NCBI GenBank assembly: GCA_013397455.1
Contig: VYZB01000535.1
Span: 65,476 to 129,475 of the forward strand
Direction of reading: 5' to 3'
Length of the DNA stretch: 64,000 nt
Origin: Crotophaga sulcirostris
Lineage: Eukaryota > Chordata > Aves > Cuculiformes > Crotophagidae
Program-made: the position numbers and the translations under genes
Shown: positions 58,687-64,000 of the stretch, one piece after another
Numbering within the stretch: the first letter of the stretch is position 1
Layout: each line of letters starts with the position of its first letter
The notes under the pieces: model-generated
Told to the model about the DNA's origin: nothing
The model's input: the letters and a program-made list of their open reading frames with translations, nothing else
The model's database searches: none

Positions 58687-58707
58687 TTTTTTTTTTTTTT
58701 TTTTTTT
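58687..58707. repeat. T21 homopolymer
   Basis: Twenty-one consecutive Ts. No SINE-like body precedes or follows it, so it is a simple homopolymer and not a retroposon tail. Confidence 0.9.
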
Positions 58708-60101
58708 CCTCCTGAAAGCTGTTGATGTAAACTGGGACTCATTAAAAACACCTTGTGTTTTGTTTTTATAAATCTTGAGTTTATGTCATTCGCTGGATCA
58801 TTAGAAAGTGATGTAGCATCAGCAACTGTTCCGAAGGAGCCCTAAGTTGAAAGAAATAGAATATTCTTGCCTCAGCCAACAGCAGTAAAAGGGTGCTTAG
58901 CACCTTTCAGGAGATGCTGAGCATTTCTCCCAGGCCTAACTCCAGAGATAGCGTTCCCAAAGGACAGATACAAGGATATTAAAAAAGACTTTGATCAAAG
59001 AAATATTGCTTCTTTCCTCCTTTCACTAAGCAGATGTGCAATGTGTCTTGGGAAAGAAATAGAAAAATTCCTGAGTGATTTATTTGATGAACCTAGTTTT
59101 AACCCAGGTTATTGCATGCCTGATACGGTGATGCTGGTTATTAGTTTCCAGTTGAAAATGACCAGATAGAGTACATATTCACTTCATCAATATAATACAT
59201 TTATTGGTTGTCAAGAGAGTCACATCACACAGATATGTAAATCTGTCACTTTGTCTTAAAAGTGTATTTCTCTATTACAATGTTGCTTGATGTATGTTTT
59301 AAGGCAGTAAGGCCTTTTAAATATTAAAAAAACCCAAGACAAGGGGGAAGATATGTCTATTCAATCACAGGATTTAAGACATTAAAAGCAGATGCATCAT
59401 TTATAAAAGTAGGGTTTTATCAAATGCCATTGTAAATGAAAGAATCATATCTACCATATGTAGATATGTGAATTAAAGAAACATTCTTTCCCAGGAAAAT
59501 TAACAAACTCTTTTGCTAGCATTAAGATGGATTAGTCCGTGAAGCCAGTTACTAGTTGACCACAAATCTCGATCTGCTGTGTTAAAACTAAAATAGAATA
59601 GAGTCTTTGTTTACATTATATAAAAAAGAAAAGCTTTTCACTCTGTTTCTATGTCCTCTGAAGTAATCCCATCTTTGAAAAAAAAATACATTCAACAATG
59701 GAACTAAAGGAACTCAAAGTTTAGTTGTAATTTCTGTTCTTTATGATTAAAAACTGCGAGTGGTGTGTATAACAATAAATATCAAAACCAGCAAGAAACT
59801 CAGTGTTCCGTACTTTTCCTTCAATATGTGCAAAACTGGCTTTTTTTTTAAATATAATGGTGTTCTGTATTTCAAGATAAAAAATAACACCTGGCATCAT
59901 GACATATTATGGCAGTAATGCTTTGCAAGGGTCCAATGCTGTGGTGATGGCATGTGTTTGCTACCTATTCTGCGTAGAATAAGACCAGGTTACTCAAGCA
60001 CCCTGAAATACTGAACCAGAGCCTCATATTTTTCTGCTGACTTCAATTTTTTTGTGATGGGACAGAGTAATATGGCACACAGCTCACTTGAGTCTACGTG
60101 A

Positions 60102-60380
60102 CCAGGTGACCAGTGACAGAACAAGAGGACATGGACTCGAGCTTCGTCAGGGGAGGTTTAGGCTTGATATTAGGAAAAAATTCTTCCCTGAAAGGGTGAT
60201 TGGCCATGGGAATGCGCTGCCCAGGGAGGTGGTGGAGTCGCCAACCCTGGAGGTGTTTAAGAGGAGGTTGGCTGAGGCACTCAGTGCCATGGTTTAGATG
60301 ATGGGTTGGTGTTGGTTATAGGTTGGACTCGATGATCTCAGAGGTCCTTTCCAACCTTGTAATACTGTGATACTGTGAAA
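60102..60380 (+). mobile_element. CR1 3' end (ATACTGTG-tail class)
   Basis: Starts at CCAGGTGACCAGTGACAGAA, then GACATGGACTCGAGCTTCGT and GGGAGGTGGTGGAGTCGCC. It ends with GGTTGGACTCGATGATCTC and two full tail units (AATACTGTGATACTGTGA). It keeps the 7-base CCAGTGA that restores the normal ORF2 frame. Confidence 0.95.
60109..60297 (+). pseudogene. CR1 ORF2 C-terminal remnant in the intact frame
   Basis: About 62 codons: [20 protein letters not shown], then [35 protein letters not shown] and [12 protein letters not shown]. This is the natural C-terminus of CR1 ORF2, shown without frameshift. The endonuclease and reverse transcriptase are absent through 5' truncation. Confidence 0.85.
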
Positions 60381-61324
60381 TCTGCCAGTGGTTACAGTGA
60401 GATTCATGTCGGGCTCTTAGGAAGCAACTGAAGACAATGGTTTGGCTGTAAGCTAGAAATGATGTCAAACAAGAACAAATATTTATTTTGATCATGCAAT
60501 AGCAAGCAAGTCACTGTGTGTGTATGTTACCTACCTTAGTACAAATGCAAAAGAACTGCAGTACTAAATATAAGAATTCCATCTGCCAACAAAAAGAAAT
60601 TCTTACTCTCTTTGAGCAGACAAGGCACTCTGGGCCTGATTCAGCAGAGGATCTGTAGGTAACATTGTCCCTGAAGTTAAAAACCTTTTGTGTGTGTGGT
60701 ACCTCTGGAATTCAGTGCTATATCATCGCAGCTACAGCATATGGTAATTTATCATCTGGGTGTTCTTGCTGAAAAGGATGTTGCTAGTAGAGAGGAGAGC
60801 ATGGTAATTAATTCACACACAACCAAATAAAATAAGGACAGGTAAGCATGACAGGGGGAATTAAGTAGCATGTCAGGAAGGGAAGATGTGGCAAACCACA
60901 TAATTAAGATATAGATTTTTGACTTCATTTGTTGAAGGACTATAGATGCACAGGACTGGAAGGCAGGATATCTTTAGGTCTAGTCTAAGGTTCCAGCCTA
61001 AAGCTTTAATGGAATTCATGACAGCGATTTGAAGCAGATGAGAAGCGTGGATCTGGGCTTCAGCCTCTCCCACTGAAATACAGGGCTGTTGATAACCAGA
61101 TCTTTGGTTGCTGTTTATCTCCAGTGAATGTTCACCTAAATCTAACATAACCAGCCTTTAGTTCATCCACTTATATTACAGAGTCTACATCATAACAGCC
61201 CACTACTTTGCAAAACATAATTCATTATCATGGGAAAAAGAATGCGAGGGCCAAATAGACACTAAGGTTGATTGTAGCCTGAGTAATTTCACTGGTATCC
61301 AGTGTGCATAGCTGGCTGCCTGCA
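60381..61324. other. Unique non-coding DNA
   Basis: No gene or repeat recognised in this 0.9-kb spacer between two plus-strand CR1 ends. Confidence 0.55.
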
Positions 61325-61499
61325 CTGGCCCAAGTTGCCCAGAGCAGTGGTGGCTGCCCCATCCCTGGAGGTGTTCCAGGCCAGGTTGGATGGGGCTTGG
61401 AGCCCCTTGACCCAGTGGGAGGTGTCCCTGCCCATGGCAGGGGGTGGGACTGGGTGGGCTTTGAGGTCCCTTCCAACCCAAACCATTCTGTGATTCGGT
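61325..61499 (+). mobile_element. CR1 3' end (ATTCTATG-tail class)
   Basis: CTGGCCCAAGTTGCCCAGAG, then GGCTGCCCCATCCCTGGAGG, CCAGTGGGAGGTGTCCCTGC and GGTCCCTTCCAACCCAAACC, ending ATTCTGTGATTCGGTGA. The 63-119-codon frames on both strands here are read-through of this repeat. Confidence 0.93.
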
Positions 61500-64000
61500 G
61501 ACTGCACCTGCCTCTCTTCTTCCACCTCATCCTCCACCTCCACCACCTGCATATTATCTCCTACCTGGCTCCTCTGTCCTGCCCCTCCTCCTTCTGCCCC
61601 CCAAATGCCCTGGTTTTTCCCCTGGCTCCTGCCCATACACACACACATCTGCCTGCATGCACCATAGTAGTAGTAGCAGCTTTTATTACTCTCAGTTCTT
61701 TATTAATGCCACATGTGCTGTTGTAAGGTTAAGTTATTAAGTGATATCCAATAATTGTCTCTGCTCTAAAGTGGACGTTTCATTTAACTATACTCATGTG
61801 GATCTGTTTCAGTCCCATTTATCATGACCACCTTTTAAGAACCATTTCAATAGGCCATTTCTCTCTTTTTCTTTCTTTAACGTAACTAGACCTAAAAGGT
61901 CCCAGTCAAAAATTAAATACAATTACCTTTGGAACAGCAGAAGGGAATGTGGGGTTTGCAAGGCATTTTGGAAGTTAAAGAACATATTTTACCAGGCTAT
62001 CATCGCAGCTGCAGAGTTAATTTCACTGCATTTGTGCACTTGCTGGAAATGCTTACATGAAGGCACACAATGACCTGTTTAGTTTGCAGGGGAAAATTAT
62101 GTCATTTGCAAGCAAGCTTTCAGCTGTGATATTTTATAATTGTTTAGATGAAAACCCGATAATCCTCAACTCCTTCACATAAACTGCAATCCATCTTTAA
62201 AACTGTGATAATTCATAAAACCTGCAGCTTAATAAACTAACAAACCCCAGGCCTATGTTATTTTAAGGGAAGTCAATCTTTGATCAGTCAAGCTGAAATG
62301 GGTCTGATAAGTGGAGGCCTTACTCACAGGGAGCAGCACTCCAGTTTGTTATTGCTATTTGCTCATCATCCTCAAGTGCAAAATAAGCAGAAGTCTTTCC
62401 GAGCTTCTTATCTCTTTTCACTTTCTTCTCTAGATCTCTGTCGCTTTAATCCAGCATGTCTGCTGCTGGTTAACAAGGAAATCCTGTGTCAATTATCGCC
62501 AACAACTTCCTGCTGTGAAGCTGTGGGGAATCAAAGCTTTTGAGAGCCTTTTTCACACCAGAGAGTAGTGCAGGGCCTAATTAAATGGCCCTCATATCCT
62601 GCAGCCTACTGGTGGCCAAATGATAGAGAGCTAATGAATGATAACCTAATTTTTTTTTTTTTTTCCCCAAGAATTGTTTTGATTTTTCTGGTCAGTTGTG
62701 CTTGTTGAGTTGCGGCTCATTGTTCGTGCTTGGGGCTGAGGAGGGCGTCAAAAGGTAAAACTTGGGGAAGATACCGATCTGTTTGGTTTATTGTGCGCAG
62801 GCCTTCGATTATAGAAATATATATATTTGTTAAAAATTGCTTTGCTGAAATGTGTTGCCCCTTCCCTCGATATGAATTGCTTTGGTGACTCTTATACACA
62901 TGTGGGCTGCAAAATTGTCCTATAAATCCCCCTCATAAATGCTATCACTACAATATTATTTTTACAGAACCACAGAATAAGGTATCTGCCATCGCTCGTG
63001 CACAGCTGCCCTGGTTCCCCCTCCTCTTTTTTCTTCTCCTTTTTTTTTTTTCCCCCCTTCTAAAATCGTTCTATGAAGAACTTGATCTCCTGCCTGAGCA
63101 AAATTGCAGCTCTTGTACGGCTGCTGCTTGGGATTAACTAACCTTGTGCTAAAGTTACACATAAAAGAAATACAAATCTGCGTGTCTGTGCTGCTTTTGA
63201 GTTTCGACAAGCACTCTGGAATGCCAGCTGCCTCTCCGGTGCTGTGAGCACTCGGGCATCGCAGCCCTGCGCTGAGCACCACTCGCCTTAGTGCAGTGCT
63301 GAGCAAGGTTACCAGCAACAAAACCACCTCAGGAATAAATAAAATACCTGACCAGAGAGCAAGATACTTGCATTTACCCCAACTGTTCATTTCTGAGGGT
63401 CCCATCATAGTGCATGTGCACGAGGTGACAGACTTAGAGGTACCATGGGAGCCCTAACTCTGAATTTCCTGACTTTTATGGTTTTACATTACAACTTTAA
63501 TGTTCCATTAGCATAGGTTTTTTTGTAGTTAATTTCCTTGGGGAGCTTGGGAGAGTTCAGGTTGTTGGGTTGTGTGTATTTTTTTTTGTTTTAAATAAAA
63601 GCAGGGGGTTGGAGAAAGATGGTCAAACCTGCCCAGCTGCTTTGAAACATTTAAAAGGATTTAATAGGAATTTTTTTTCTAGAGAGTAGCAAATCCAAAA
63701 TGCCAGCCAGAAGTATGCACACCTGCTTTCAAATGCTGAAAAGCTCAGGGTCTGTCCTGCCTCATTCCTTACACAGAGCTCTGGCTGTAAGATCCGGGGT
63801 TAAATTTTTTTTAAATGGGTTTTGCTTTTTGTTTTGGCAACAAAGCTTGTAAGTTTGAAAAGCTTCACAGTAAAGAAGCTTTCTTCTCTTCACCACAACT
63901 GAATTTATTTACAGTACCAAGCCTGTAAAGTGCTTGATGCTTCTCTCACATCCAAGCAGCACTTGCATCTAGGGGCTTGCAATCTAAGATGATGATGGGG
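61500..64000. other. Unique DNA, CR1-free right edge
   Basis: No gene recognised; 62962-63408 (minus, 148 codons) is an unremarkable frame. Low-complexity parts: pyrimidine-rich 61515-61600, T14 near 62651, a T/C run near 63025-63060. 62090-62270 is a candidate regulatory block listed separately. Confidence 0.5.
62090..62270. promoter_or_regulatory. Candidate conserved non-coding element
   Basis: ATTATGTCATTTGCAAGCAA, TTTTATAATTGTTTAGATGA, GTGATAATTCATAAAACCTG and TTAATAAACTAACAAACCCC: octamer-like, SOX/FOX-like and HOX-like cores in a compact AT-rich stretch with no frame or repeat. Composition only. Confidence 0.27.

Larger units (their letters stand above)
57317..60101. other. Unique DNA with a long chance frame and a CpG patch
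   Basis: Contains the longest open frame of the window (minus strand, 58477-57860) and eight CpGs in 58408-58470. T21 at 58687-58707. 59160-59900 is AT-rich. No recognisable exon. Confidence 0.5.

Noticed and set aside
58687..58707. T21 as the tail of a reverse-oriented processed pseudogene or SINE
   Set aside because: No retrocopy body, polyadenylation signal or target-site duplication next to it.
61289..61648. Overlapping 63-119-codon frames on both strands
   Set aside because: They read through the CR1 tail at 61325-61499, whose low stop density makes open frames on both strands. The same applies to frames in the CR1s at 46345 and 57042.
1..64000. tRNA, rRNA or known microRNA genes
   Set aside because: I scanned for tRNA A/B-box order and for mature microRNA sequences I know and found no convincing match. 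A covariance-model search would be needed to exclude them fully.

Overview
This window looks like intergenic or intronic DNA from a bird nuclear genome. The main evidence is at least nineteen dispersed fragments of the CR1 (chicken repeat 1) non-LTR retrotransposon. They share the CR1 3' tail, with a short terminal repeat of ATTCTATG or ATACTGTG type instead of poly(A). There are no Alu, B1 or L1 sequences and no bacterial-style gene packing. The ATACTGTG tail class is one I associate from memory with Neoaves such as woodpeckers and their relatives, so a neoavian, possibly coraciimorph, source is a weak inference.

I found no convincing host protein-coding exon, tRNA, rRNA, microRNA or CRISPR array. 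Open reading frames are short, lie in all frames, and look like chance or like by-products of CR1. The only recognisable coding relics are broken pieces of CR1 ORF2: endonuclease plus start of reverse transcriptase at 49.7-50.8 kb, and ORF2 C-terminal pieces at 1.3, 41.5, 44.7, 55.6 and 60.1 kb.

Layout: 0-8 kb is unique DNA with a nested CR1 pair at 1.3-1.6 kb and one CR1 at 7.9 kb. 8.1-19.9 kb has no CR1 and is rich in AT-rich blocks with homeodomain-like TAAT sites; a one-base N inside it is flanked by an exact 33-bp duplication ending in 18 Gs, almost certainly an assembly scar. 19.9-37.9 kb is unique DNA with scattered CR1 pieces, plus an unrecognised ~850-bp segment with two antisense reading frames joined to a CR1 tail at 32.3 kb. 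37.9-61.5 kb is denser in CR1 (twelve pieces) and includes an inverted pair at 41.5/45.0 kb and an internally deleted 1.2-kb copy at 49.7 kb. 61.5-64 kb is CR1-free with more candidate regulatory sequence.

The picture is a bird gene-desert or long-intron segment, possibly with conserved non-coding enhancers, shaped by several waves of CR1. I did not find a clear new biological system. The most useful leads are a frameshift shared by two CR1 copies, the nested CR1, the CR1-free interval, the unidentified segment at 32.4-33.2 kb, and the assembly artefact.
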